Positions 43,046-51,588 of a stretch of 64,000 nt of DNA are shown here, piece after piece. Position 1 is the stretch's first letter. Each line of letters begins with the position of its first letter. Below the pieces are notes generated by a model. It made no database searches, was not told the DNA's origin, and saw only the letters and a program-made list of their open reading frames with translations. The translations under genes were made by a program, and so were the position numbers. The DNA is from CBDDLD01 sp965230605 (GTDB lineage Bacteria; Bacteroidota; Bacteroidia; Flavobacteriales; Flavobacteriaceae), in assembly GCA_965230605.1 (NCBI GenBank), contig CBDDLD010000004.1, positions 2,728,001 to 2,792,000 on the forward strand, read 5' to 3'.

Positions 43046-45829
43046 TTACAATGTATATGTTAACCTAAAGGTAATAAATCTTGGCTGTATAAAGGTTTCA
43101 GAACTAAATACAGATATATTTCCTGCACCATTACTAATATTAGAATCGATGTCTAAAATATTAGAAGCTCGTATAGTGTATTCCCATTTGGCATCTCTAT
43201 CTTTTCTATAACGTAAAGACGCATCCCAGGTTTTAAATACATCTGTATTTCCATTACTTTCTTGTTCATTATAAGTAAACTCAGTAACAAAGGTCAATGC
43301 ATCCCAGATGTAAGCATCAAACTCTACAGATGGCGCTCGGGTGATGAATTTGGTTGTATTACTACCTTGGTCATTATCTCTCACTGTATATCTATATCGC
43401 AATCTTACATTAGGTGCTTCTCTAAAATTAGTTCTTAATTCTGGAGTGTATGATTGAGTAAAACTTTCATTTAAAGATTGTCTCCCTTGTATGAACTGAT
43501 TGAGCTTGCTATAGCTAAAATTTGCTCCTAAACGTGCTCTAAACTTCCCAAATGTGCGCTCTACTCTACCAAAAAGAGAAGCATTCTCATCTGCAAATTG
43601 TGAGTTAAAGAATGTACTCGTTCTAATGACACTTTCAAAATTGGTTAACGATCGTATTTGGTCTATGTTCTTACTATAGTTAAACCCTGCAAAAACGTTG
43701 GTGTAATTAAATAAGTTAAAACTGTTGTAAAAAAGCCTGATATTATGGGATAGCGCATTTTGTAATTCTGGATTACCAAATTGAATACTATTAAAATTAT
43801 TCAACACTAATCCTTGTGCTATATTAGTTACATCAGTAAACGTATTAGTCATATTATAGTTAAGCTGTAGAGCTTCACTCTTTTTAAATTGAATTCGCAT
43901 TTCAAAATCCGGTAACACATTAAAGAAATTATCTTTAAATGTTTCCCCTCCTTGTGTATTCTGGTTGCTGTAGGCATGAAAAGAAACTCCAGGCGTAAAT
44001 GTAAACTTCCCTGTTTTAAACCTATAATGCACTCCTAAATAGACATCTCCAAAACGATACTCTACATCATCATTAGTAGCAGATAATGTATTGCCTTCTA
44101 AATCTGTAACGGTAGGTGTTGGATTTAATCGTGTATTATCATCTAAGAACTGAAAGATGTTAGAGTTAAACTTTTGATTACTCAAAATTGTTCCCAGGGT
44201 TAGATTGATATTACTCTTAGAATTTAAGATATTAAAGTAATCTACCTTAGCATCCAACTGGTTAGTTTTCACACGTCTATCTTGATTTAAGTTATAACTA
44301 AACTGGTCCAAATCTAGACCTAATCCTGAAGCCGTATTATCAAAAGCATCATTGTCCGGATCGTTATTATTTGTTGGATCATTAACCAATAATGCATTAT
44401 AGAATGGATCTTCATCTCTTATTAAATGCTGTGCTTCAAGTGCAAAAATATTAGTCTCATTTAAGGTATAATAATAGTTCAGATTTTGGTTAATACTATA
44501 AGGATTCACCTCATCTAATTGATTGGTGCCTCCTACTACAGAAGAGAATAAGTTTTGACGTTCCTGATCATCAGACGTACGTGCTAAAACATCATAATCT
44601 AATTGATTATTAAAATTTGGTTTGTAAGATGCACTTAACTTAGCTATAAATTGATTAGACGCTTCTCTACCAGTAGAAACTGTTGATTCATCTGGTGGAA
44701 TACTTGCAGATTCATCAATTGGTGTACTTGGATCGTCTTCTACTTCTATATAATCGAAGAAACTTTCTTCTCTAGTTCTTAAACGGCTACTGTTATAAAT
44801 TAGAAATCCACTAAGATCTAAGGCTTTGTTCGGAGAGTAACTAAAATTGGCTGATCCTAATTTTGTAACGACTTCTTGGGCGTTAGCAATACTAGTTAAT
44901 CCACCTAAACCGTTATTACCTAAATTAATATTGGTACCACTTGTTCTGCTGGGCGCTCTGAAGCCTCCACCAAAACCTCTCAGGTCTCTATTGGTTAATG
45001 CGACTTCACCAATATTATTCATATCACCTATTAAATTGATACTGTACTTTGGACTGTAATAAAACAGTTTTGGCTGTACTAGATAAAGTTCATCATTTGG
45101 TGATGGGGCAGTACCCACACCAGCTGTAACATCACCAAACCAGAAGTTCTTTTTGCCTTCTTTAAGCTTTATGTTTATAGCAACATTATCTTGATTGTTT
45201 TGCACGCCACTAAGCTGACCAACTTCTGCATAGTTACGAAGGACTTGAACTTTATCTACCGCGTTAGAGGGGATATTTTTTGTTGCTAACTTGGTATCGC
45301 CATCAAAAAAGTCTTTCCCTTCAACCATGACCTTATTCACCACCTTACCTTCGACTTCTATCTGGCCATCATCATTAATCTCTACTCCGGGGAGTTTCTT
45401 TAGTACATCTTCTAGTTTTCGCTCACTACCATTTTTAAAGGAGTCCGCATTGTAAATTAATGTATCTCCTTTCACCGTAACCGGCATTTCATAAGTCAAC
45501 TCTACTGCATCTAGAGAGTTATCAGGCATTAAAGTGAAGTCTTTAGTAATATTGGCATCTTTAGTTTCAACAGTCTCCTCGCCAGTCTTTAATCCAATAT
45601 AACTTACCTGAATCTTATACTTGCCATTTTTACCTAATGATAATATATATTTTCCCTTATCATTAGTAACAGCGTAAGATTCTAATGTATTTGTTTCTTG
45701 ATTGATAGCTATGACATTAGCCAATTCTAATGGTGTCCCAATACTATCTTTAACGACACCTTGCATCTTAATTTGTGCAAAGGAACTTCCTGTCACTACT
45801 ACAAATAGTAGTGCTAATAATTTTTTCAT
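43046..45829 (-). CDS. TonB-dependent receptor-like outer membrane beta-barrel protein
   Basis: A 927-residue protein with a signal peptide (about 1-18, GSSFAQ), an N-terminal CarboxypepD_reg-like domain (about 20-105), a plug-like domain (about 115-220; DVLKKLPGVEINDDGQIEVEGKVVNKVMVEGKDFF) and a C-terminal barrel ending in ITFRLTYTL. This is the outer membrane beta-barrel family often encoded beside GLPGLI proteins. It probably takes up a ligand with TonB energy, but the ligand is unknown. It lies 23 bp after the first GLPGLI gene, in the same transcript. Confidence 0.87.
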   Translation of the reverse strand: MKKLLALLFVVVTGSSFAQIKMQGVVKDSIGTPLELANVIAINQETNTLESYAVTNDKGKYILSLGKNGKYKIQVSYIGLKTGEETVETKDANITKDFTLMPDNSLDAVELTYEMPVTVKGDTLIYNADSFKNGSERKLEDVLKKLPGVEINDDGQIEVEGKVVNKVMVEGKDFFDGDTKLATKNIPSNAVDKVQVLRNYAEVGQLSGVQNNQDNVAINIKLKEGKKNFWFGDVTAGVGTAPSPNDELYLVQPKLFYYSPKYSINLIGDMNNIGEVALTNRDLRGFGGGFRAPSRTSGTNINLGNNGLGGLTSIANAQEVVTKLGSANFSYSPNKALDLSGFLIYNSSRLRTREESFFDYIEVEDDPSTPIDESASIPPDESTVSTGREASNQFIAKLSASYKPNFNNQLDYDVLARTSDDQERQNLFSSVVGGTNQLDEVNPYSINQNLNYYYTLNETNIFALEAQHLIRDEDPFYNALLVNDPTNNNDPDNDAFDNTASGLGLDLDQFSYNLNQDRRVKTNQLDAKVDYFNILNSKSNINLTLGTILSNQKFNSNIFQFLDDNTRLNPTPTVTDLEGNTLSATNDDVEYRFGDVYLGVHYRFKTGKFTFTPGVSFHAYSNQNTQGGETFKDNFFNVLPDFEMRIQFKKSEALQLNYNMTNTFTDVTNIAQGLVLNNFNSIQFGNPELQNALSHNIRLFYNSFNLFNYTNVFAGFNYSKNIDQIRSLTNFESVIRTSTFFNSQFADENASLFGRVERTFGKFRARLGANFSYSKLNQFIQGRQSLNESFTQSYTPELRTNFREAPNVRLRYRYTVRDNDQGSNTTKFITRAPSVEFDAYIWDALTFVTEFTYNEQESNGNTDVFKTWDASLRYRKDRDAKWEYTIRASNILDIDSNISNGAGNISVFSSETFIQPRFITFRLTYTL

Positions 45830-45852
45830 AAGTTTTTTGGTTGCTTTATTTC

Positions 45853-46746
45853 TTAGTTTCTTCCACCTCTGCCTCTGCCTCTGTTACGCCCTCCGTACAT
45901 TTGGCGCATCTCTTCCATTTTTTTGGTGATTATTTCATTGTATTCAGCCTGAGTTACTTCTTGGCCTTTTTCAGGTTTGTTAATTTCTTCTTTCTCTTTT
46001 GGGTTCATTACAATTTTAGTACATAGTATTGTTGTACGGTCTGCACTCACTTCTAAAATTAAACCCGGTAGGCCCCAAAAGTCATCTGGTCCTTGATTAA
46101 TAGGTATCTGAGGTGTGTACCATGCCACAACTTCAATAGTCTTAGGCATCTCAATTTCACTCATTGGGTCATCACTTGTCTTAGTAGAGTCTTTTTTAGC
46201 CTCGCCATCAGCTTTCTGGTCTCTTTTATTACCTCTTCGTCTCATGCTTCTCCAGTCAAACTGATCTACAGTCTTAGTCGCAGTTGCTTTAAAACAGGTA
46301 TAGCTTCCTATTTGCTTAGTTTCGGTAGTCATTTTCCATTCAAGAGACTTCAATTCATCTTTAATCAAAAATTGTTTCCCAAAGAACTCTTGATCTTGTA
46401 ATACTTCTTTTGACTTAACATTTTTGTATTTCGGTCCTCCAGCAAAACTATTTCCAAAACTTCCCCAACCTCTCCCAGATCCTGGCGCTTCAAGTTTCTC
46501 TTCTTCTTTGTATAAAGATTCCGTCTTATTGAACGTAAGTACGTATTCTTTTTCAAGAAAACTCTTCATACGTTCTTGAATTCGTTTTTTCTGTTCTGCA
46601 TTTAACTGACGACCTCCCCATTGGTCTAGATCCATTGTGGTCTTAGTTTGATAAAACGCTTTTCCTTGGAAATCCTGAGCGTTAAGGTTTACAGAAAAGA
46701 TCAGCATAAGCACTATTATACTGACTTTAGACATTAGTGATTTCAT
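45853..46746 (-). CDS. GLPGLI family secreted protein (1 of 3)
   Basis: A 297-residue protein with a signal peptide (about 1-23, VNLNAQ). The family motif is present in IPINQGPDDFWGLPGLILEVSADRTTILCTKI, preceded by WYTPQ. ETKQIGSYTCFKATAT is also shared with the two paralogues. The C-terminus is an Arg/Gly-rich tail (GGRNRGRGRGGRN). The family is defined by its motif and has no known function; members cluster with TonB-type barrels as here. It is upstream of the receptor gene by 23 bp, so it is the first gene of that unit. Confidence 0.9.
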   Translation of the reverse strand: MKSLMSKVSIIVLMLIFSVNLNAQDFQGKAFYQTKTTMDLDQWGGRQLNAEQKKRIQERMKSFLEKEYVLTFNKTESLYKEEEKLEAPGSGRGWGSFGNSFAGGPKYKNVKSKEVLQDQEFFGKQFLIKDELKSLEWKMTTETKQIGSYTCFKATATKTVDQFDWRSMRRRGNKRDQKADGEAKKDSTKTSDDPMSEIEMPKTIEVVAWYTPQIPINQGPDDFWGLPGLILEVSADRTTILCTKIVMNPKEKEEINKPEKGQEVTQAEYNEIITKKMEEMRQMYGGRNRGRGRGGRN

Positions 46747-46898
46747 AGTTTGAGATTATGTATTTTAAGTTCTAAATTTAACTAAAACACTCTTGGTTAA
46801 CATTATACATCTTCAAATCGAGATATTTAGCGTTGTTAAAAGTACTTCAATTGACAACACTAAGACTTAAAATCAACACAAAAGTTTAAGCGTGCTTA

Positions 46899-46924
46899 GT
46901 TAAAGTATTGTTAAAGAATTTAAC
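46899..46924. promoter_or_regulatory. Triplet of TTAA boxes upstream of the GLPGLI-1/TonB-receptor unit
   Basis: GTTAAA (46899-46904), GTTAAA (46910-46915) and TTTAAC (46919-46924), with TTAA cores 11 and 9 bp apart, lie in the 219-bp gap before GLPGLI-1. They are about 150 bp from its ATG. A further GTTAAC (46796-46801) and TTTAAC (46777-46782) are nearer the start. The arrangement resembles the exact triplet before the histidine kinase gene. Confidence 0.45.
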
Positions 46925-46965
46925 CTCTTTTTCGCCTATTATTCATAAATATAAAGAACATCCTA

Positions 46966-47817
46966 TCAACCTCGTCTTGGCCTTCCTCTATTATTTCTAA
47001 ATTCTTGCATCTTCTCAGAAATTGTTTTCTGATACTCCATCTTGTTTACGACCTTTCCTTTCTTTGGTGCTTCAATTTCTATCTTCTCTTCCGGATTCAT
47101 TATAATTTTTGAACACAACATTGTGGTGTTTCCGGCACTTACTTCTAGGATTAGCCCTGGCAGACCCCAGTAATCCAATGGTCCATGACCTACCGGTATT
47201 TGAGGGGTGTACCACGCTTCTACTTGTGTCATATTTACAACGACTTCTGTGTCTGTACTCGTAGAATCTGTTTTCTTCTCATTAGCACGTCTTAACTTAT
47301 CCCAGGAAAAAGAATACCAAGTCAATTCATCTGTAGGAATAGAAGATGTCGCCTTGTAACATGTGTAATTCCCAATTTGCTTTGTCTCTGTTCCTAGCTC
47401 CCATTTAATCTCTTGTAGTTTATCTTTTACCAAGAATTGTTTTCCATAAAACTCCTGGCTCTGAATCTGTGTGTTGGTCTTAACATTTTTGTATTGTTTC
47501 CCTGGAGAAAAATTCTTACCCCAAGAGTCTGTTGCTCCAGATATAGCATCTAACTTTTCATCTTCATAAAAAACAGATTCTTCTTTATTAAACGTAAGTA
47601 CATACGTTTTTTCTAATCTATTCTTCAATCGTGCTTCAACTTGCTTCTTCTGAGCTTCAGATAACCTTGCTCCCCATCTTCCTAAGTCCATGGTGGATTT
47701 AGAGTAATAATAGGCTTTTCCTTGAAAATCTTTAGTGCTTTCTTCAACCGTATTTGCACTTATAAATAAGAACAATAAGGGTAAAATTACACATAGTTTT
47801 AGTAGTGTAGTTTTCAT
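46966..47817 (-). CDS. GLPGLI family secreted protein (2 of 3)
   Basis: A 283-residue paralogue of its neighbours, with a signal peptide (about 1-22, LLFLFISANT). It has VEAWYTPQIPVGHGPLDYWGLPGLILEVSAGNTTMLCSKIIMNPEEK and ETKQIGNYTCYKATSS. A short basic tail (RNNRGRPRRG) replaces the RG-rich tail of GLPGLI-1. Function unknown. It is separated from the neighbours by gaps of 219 and 143 bp, so it has its own promoter; a CATTTTTG -7-like element lies just before the start. Confidence 0.9.
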   Translation of the reverse strand: MKTTLLKLCVILPLLFLFISANTVEESTKDFQGKAYYYSKSTMDLGRWGARLSEAQKKQVEARLKNRLEKTYVLTFNKEESVFYEDEKLDAISGATDSWGKNFSPGKQYKNVKTNTQIQSQEFYGKQFLVKDKLQEIKWELGTETKQIGNYTCYKATSSIPTDELTWYSFSWDKLRRANEKKTDSTSTDTEVVVNMTQVEAWYTPQIPVGHGPLDYWGLPGLILEVSAGNTTMLCSKIIMNPEEKIEIEAPKKGKVVNKMEYQKTISEKMQEFRNNRGRPRRG

Positions 47818-47845
47818 AACAAAAATGATCTATAGTTATATTTTG

Positions 47846-47871
47846 TTTAACAAATCTAACATTTTGTTAAA
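47846..47871. promoter_or_regulatory. Triplet of TTAAC-type boxes upstream of GLPGLI-2
   Basis: TTTAAC (47846-47851), TCTAAC (47855-47860) and GTTAAA (47866-47871), about 10 bp apart. They lie 19 bp upstream of a -7-like element CATTTTTG (47827-47820, minus strand), which itself is close to the ATG. An activator bound on one DNA face would be in the usual position. Confidence 0.5.
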
Positions 47872-47960
47872 CGTTTTCATTTTGGTTTATAAAAACATTA
47901 ACATTAAAACTGAAAGAAATTAGAGTTAAGACCTATAAGAACGTATTTTAAACCAGGTGA

Positions 47961-48818
47961 TTAACCTCCTATGGATATCTCTATGCTTTCCCCATTACGA
48001 CCGTTTCGAGGTCTGTAACGTTCCATCATCTCCTTTGCTTTTTTCTCCATAATCTGATCATACTTTTCCTGATTGACCTCTTTACCCTTAGTAGGCTCTT
48101 TAATATCCACCTTATCCTCTGGGTTTAAGACAATTTTACTACATATAATATTAAGTTTCCCGTCATGCACTTCCAATATCAACCCCGGAAGTCCTTGATA
48201 CATTCCTGGACCATTATTAACAGGGATCTGTGGTGTATACCATGCGGAAACAGTGATGGTTTCCATCTCTGGTTCTTTATCCAAATCATTTTCATCACTG
48301 TCAGAGTCTGTATCAATAATAACTCGTGGTTTCTCTACTTCTTTCGTATAGGTTGCTTTGTAGCACAAATATTCTCCTATATGCTTACTTTCTGACCCAA
48401 GCTTCCAATCTATCTTTTCAATATCATCTTTTACTAAGAATATCTTCCCCATAGCATCCATTTGATTGGTGTAGCGATTATCTTTTGTATTCTTGTATAA
48501 TATGTCAGATCCTCCACCTGCACCAACAACCATGACTTGAAAGTTTCCACTTCCCCCAACTGTTGGCTTATCTAAGCTTTCATCTTCTTTATAAGTAGAT
48601 TCTCCCTTATTGAACGTTAAATTAAATGTCTTTTGAAATTGTTTCTTCATCATATCCATCATTTTTTGATGCATCTCTGAAGACATTTTTGTGCTATCAA
48701 TTTTGATGTCTACACTGCGTTGTGTCTTGTAAGTGGCAACGCCCTGAAAATCTTGAGCATTAGCTTTGGTGATCACCAAAGCTAATACCATTACTACTGC
48801 TCTAATAATTGTTGTCAT
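47961..48818 (-). CDS. GLPGLI family secreted protein (3 of 3)
   Basis: A 285-residue paralogue with a signal peptide (about 1-21, TKANAQ). It shows VSAWYTPQIPVNNGPGMYQGLPGLILEVHDGKLNIICSKI and SKHIGEYLCYKATYTKE. An acidic insert (DTDSDSDENDLDKEPEME) precedes the motif and the C-terminus is RYRPRNGRNGESIEISIGG. Function unknown. It is 6 bp downstream of the small secreted protein gene, so both share the divergent promoter at 49.2 kb. Confidence 0.9.
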   Translation of the reverse strand: MTTIIRAVVMVLALVITKANAQDFQGVATYKTQRSVDIKIDSTKMSSEMHQKMMDMMKKQFQKTFNLTFNKGESTYKEDESLDKPTVGGSGNFQVMVVGAGGGSDILYKNTKDNRYTNQMDAMGKIFLVKDDIEKIDWKLGSESKHIGEYLCYKATYTKEVEKPRVIIDTDSDSDENDLDKEPEMETITVSAWYTPQIPVNNGPGMYQGLPGLILEVHDGKLNIICSKIVLNPEDKVDIKEPTKGKEVNQEKYDQIMEKKAKEMMERYRPRNGRNGESIEISIGG

Positions 48819-48824
48819 TGTATT

Positions 48825-49184
48825 TTACTTTTTTTCGAAATATTTGATTGCTGAAACTCTAACTTTCTTAACCCTTTCAATGAATATGTCAAAGTCATCA
48901 CTATTCCCTTTTATGGTGTATGACATTTCTGAGTTGGTATTTTCATCTCTATTGCACACCAATTTGAAAGTGATATCAGTATCTGGCGCGGTATCCTTAA
49001 ATATAGTCTCTATATCTTCTACTGTAAATGTTGATTTTACTTCCTCAGCAGAATCAGCAGTTACTGTAATACTCACACCTTCTACTTTAACTTTTTCGGT
49101 ATCGATTTCTCCTTGTAATGATTTGGTTTGACTAAAGCCGTAGGTAGTGATCGCTAAGGCTAAAATTGTGATAACTTTTTTCAT
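48825..49184 (-). CDS. Small secreted protein, function unknown
   Basis: A 119-residue protein with a signal peptide (about 1-19, TTYGFSQ). The mature part is acidic and beta-rich (VKVEGVSITVTADSAEEVKSTFTVEDIETIF) with one cysteine (KLVCNRDENTN) and ends FEKK. No family recognised. It is the first gene of a unit with GLPGLI-3 and lies divergent to the histidine kinase gene, so it is likely part of the output of the two-component system or a partner of the GLPGLI proteins. Confidence 0.6.
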   Translation of the reverse strand: MKKVITILALAITTYGFSQTKSLQGEIDTEKVKVEGVSITVTADSAEEVKSTFTVEDIETIFKDTAPDTDITFKLVCNRDENTNSEMSYTIKGNSDDFDIFIERVKKVRVSAIKYFEKK

Positions 49185-49243
49185 GATATAATGTTTAAAT
49201 GATTAGTACATCACAAAGATGAGAACCTGTTTTATTTTTCTGA

Positions 49244-49269
49244 GTTAACTACTGTTAACGTGTGTTAAC
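49244..49269. promoter_or_regulatory. Three GTTAAC boxes with exact 10-bp period between divergent units
   Basis: GTTAAC occurs at 49244-49249, 49254-49259 and 49264-49269, separated by TACT and GTGT, so every box faces the same side of the helix. A TACTTTTG -7 element (49297-49304) precedes the histidine kinase ATG, and CATCTTTG (49221-49214, minus strand) precedes the divergent small gene. Both are 20-30 bp from the boxes. A probable binding site for the neighbouring OmpR-type regulator, controlling both directions. Confidence 0.7.
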
Positions 49270-49308
49270 CGATTAGTATACCTAAATTTTAACATTTACT
49301 TTTGAATT

Positions 49309-50835
49309 ATGAATGCTAAAAAATACAAATGGATACTCTATACGATCACCTTTGTGATACTATGTACTATTGGCATACAAGTCTATTGGAACTATAAAAA
49401 TTATCTTTCTAATAAACAGCAGTTAGTTAATGATGTACAAACCAGCTTAGATAAAGCTGTAGATGATTATTATACTAACCTAGCTCAGCAAACTACCATC
49501 GCGCTTAGTATTGATGGTGAGCAGCAAAAAGATGTTCTAAAAGATGGAGGTTTACTGGACAGACTCACAAAGAAAATAGATGAGCACGATTCTAAGTTTA
49601 TAGGAATAGATTCGATGCGTATAGAAAATATTGAAGGCATAGCTGTTTTTAGAGGTTTAGAAGCAGACTCAATGATGAGAAATTACAACAATGAAAATAA
49701 ACCTATTTCTATAGATTCTTTAAAAAATCGCCTCCAAGATTCTGACCTTAAATTTCCTCCGGATTTTGAAATGCTAACTTCTAAAATTATGATATCTATT
49801 GATAACGATAGTTTAGCATTAAAAGATGTAGACAGCTTACTTAAGATAGAATTAAAGAGAAAGCAAATTGATGTAGATTACAGTTTAAAGTTTAAAGATC
49901 ACCAACACAGAATAGAACATATTGGTATGATTGGAATAGCTGATTCTACTGATCATAATCATTATAATGGTCAATTCCTTCAAACATGGTCTAGTTCAGC
50001 CTTCTTGCCTAGAAATAGTGAACTAAGTATTTCTTTTACTAATGAAACTAAAGTCGTTTTAAAGCGTATTCTTAGTGGTATTCTAATTTCTACATTATTG
50101 GTACTAGCAGTTATCAGTTGTCTATTCTACTTATTAAGAATCATCAATAATCAAAAGCAGCTAGCAGAGGTGAAAAATGACCTTATAAGTAATATTACTC
50201 ATGAGTTTAAAACACCTATTGCTACCATTGGAGCAGCATTAGAAGGCATAAATAGTTTCAATATTATTGAAGACAAAGAAAAGACACGTAAATATGTTGA
50301 CATGTCTACACACCAATTATCCAAGCTTAACATCATGGTCGAAAAGCTCTTGGAAACTGCAACTTTAGATAGTGACAATTTAAAGCTAAAGAAAGAACAA
50401 ATAGATCTTATTGAACTACTAACAGTAGTGGTTAATAAATTTCAAATGCAAGAACTTAATAAAACCTTCGATACCAGTTTTAAAGTTGAAGAATGCCTCA
50501 TTAATGTTGATACATTTCATTTTGAAAACGCTATAAATAATATCCTAGATAATGCTATAAAGTATGGTGGAGATCTAATTACTGTAGATGTTATTCCAAA
50601 AGATAAGCATGTAGAAATTTCTATTTCAGACAATGGGAATAACTTGACTAAGGATCATAAAGACAAAATCTTTGAGAAGTTTTACAGAGTCCCTAAAGGA
50701 AATACGCATGACATAAAAGGTTTTGGTATTGGTTTGTTTTACACTAAAACCATTATTGAAAAACACGGTGGTCATATAGCTATCGATTTAAATAATCAAT
50801 TAACCACATTTAAAATCAATATCCCTAATGGCTAA
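49309..50835 (+). CDS. Membrane sensor histidine kinase
   Basis: A 508-residue kinase with transmembrane segments at about 8-28 and 253-275 enclosing a periplasmic sensor domain. The phospho-accepting H298 is in SNITHEFKTPIATIGAALEG. The HATPase domain (about 395-508) has NNILDNAIKYGG (N box), ISDNGN (G1) and KGFGIGLFYTKTI (G2). The sensor domain is of unknown family; its C-terminal part is rich in His (H198, H200, H204, H216, H218). It overlaps the response regulator gene by 8 bp. Confidence 0.93.
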   Translation: MNAKKYKWILYTITFVILCTIGIQVYWNYKNYLSNKQQLVNDVQTSLDKAVDDYYTNLAQQTTIALSIDGEQQKDVLKDGGLLDRLTKKIDEHDSKFIGIDSMRIENIEGIAVFRGLEADSMMRNYNNENKPISIDSLKNRLQDSDLKFPPDFEMLTSKIMISIDNDSLALKDVDSLLKIELKRKQIDVDYSLKFKDHQHRIEHIGMIGIADSTDHNHYNGQFLQTWSSSAFLPRNSELSISFTNETKVVLKRILSGILISTLLVLAVISCLFYLLRIINNQKQLAEVKNDLISNITHEFKTPIATIGAALEGINSFNIIEDKEKTRKYVDMSTHQLSKLNIMVEKLLETATLDSDNLKLKKEQIDLIELLTVVVNKFQMQELNKTFDTSFKVEECLINVDTFHFENAINNILDNAIKYGGDLITVDVIPKDKHVEISISDNGNNLTKDHKDKIFEKFYRVPKGNTHDIKGFGIGLFYTKTIIEKHGGHIAIDLNNQLTTFKINIPNG

Positions 50836-51511
50836 TACAACAAGAATATTATTAGCTGAAGATGAAACAGCTTTAGGGCAAATTATAAAAGAAAGCCTAG
50901 AAACTAGAGATTTTGAAGTTATTCTCTGTTCAGATGGTGAGGATGCATATCAGAAATATCAAACTGAGAAGCCTGAACTATTAGTTTTAGATGTAATGAT
51001 GCCTAAAAAGGATGGCTTTACACTTGCAAAGGATATAAGACACATAGATGATACTATTCCTATTATATTTCTAACTGCAAAATCACAAACTCAAGATGTA
51101 GTTGAAGGGTTTACGATTGGCGGAAACGATTATGTAAAAAAACCTTTCAGTATGGAGGAGTTGATTGTAAGAATTCATAATCTACTCAATAGAACTCAAC
51201 TTCAAAAAAAATCTGAGATTCTGTCTATCGGAAATTATACGTTTGATTTTCCAAGGCAAACACTACAATATAAAAATGAACCTTCTGTGCAACTAACACA
51301 TAGAGAAGCACATTTGTTATTTCATTTAATAAAGAATAAAAACAACGTCCTGGATCGCTCACTTATTCTGAACAAACTTTGGGGAAATGATGATTTTTTC
51401 TCTGCGCGTAGTATGGATGTTTTCATCACAAAACTCAGAAAAAAGTTAAAGCAAGATGATACCCTACAAATTATGAATGTCAGAGGTTTTGGATATAAGC
51501 TTACAGATTAA
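50828..51511 (+). CDS. OmpR/PhoB-type response regulator
   Basis: A 227-residue regulator. The receiver domain (about 5-120) has the acidic pair E11-D12, phospho-acceptor D55 in LLVLDVMMPKKDG, a conserved Thr in FLTAKS and Lys in KKPFS. A winged-helix DNA-binding domain (about 130-227) includes LTHREAHLLFHLIKNKNNVLDR and SMDVFITKLRKKLKQD. It is the partner of the upstream kinase and the likely binder of the TTAAC boxes nearby. The product should recognise direct repeats of about 10-11 bp, as other OmpR-type proteins do. Confidence 0.95.
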   Translation: MANTTRILLAEDETALGQIIKESLETRDFEVILCSDGEDAYQKYQTEKPELLVLDVMMPKKDGFTLAKDIRHIDDTIPIIFLTAKSQTQDVVEGFTIGGNDYVKKPFSMEELIVRIHNLLNRTQLQKKSEILSIGNYTFDFPRQTLQYKNEPSVQLTHREAHLLFHLIKNKNNVLDRSLILNKLWGNDDFFSARSMDVFITKLRKKLKQDDTLQIMNVRGFGYKLTD

Positions 51512-51588
51512 TTACAATACTTTCAATAAAACAATAAGATATTCCTTGCGTTTTAAAGTGGCTTAATTTTTGTATTTTTCTAGTCACT

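Noticed and set aside
46801..46898. Possible small RNA in the gap between GLPGLI-1 and GLPGLI-2
   Set aside because: AT-rich sequence with no convincing hairpin followed by a T-run; only the TTAA boxes stand out.
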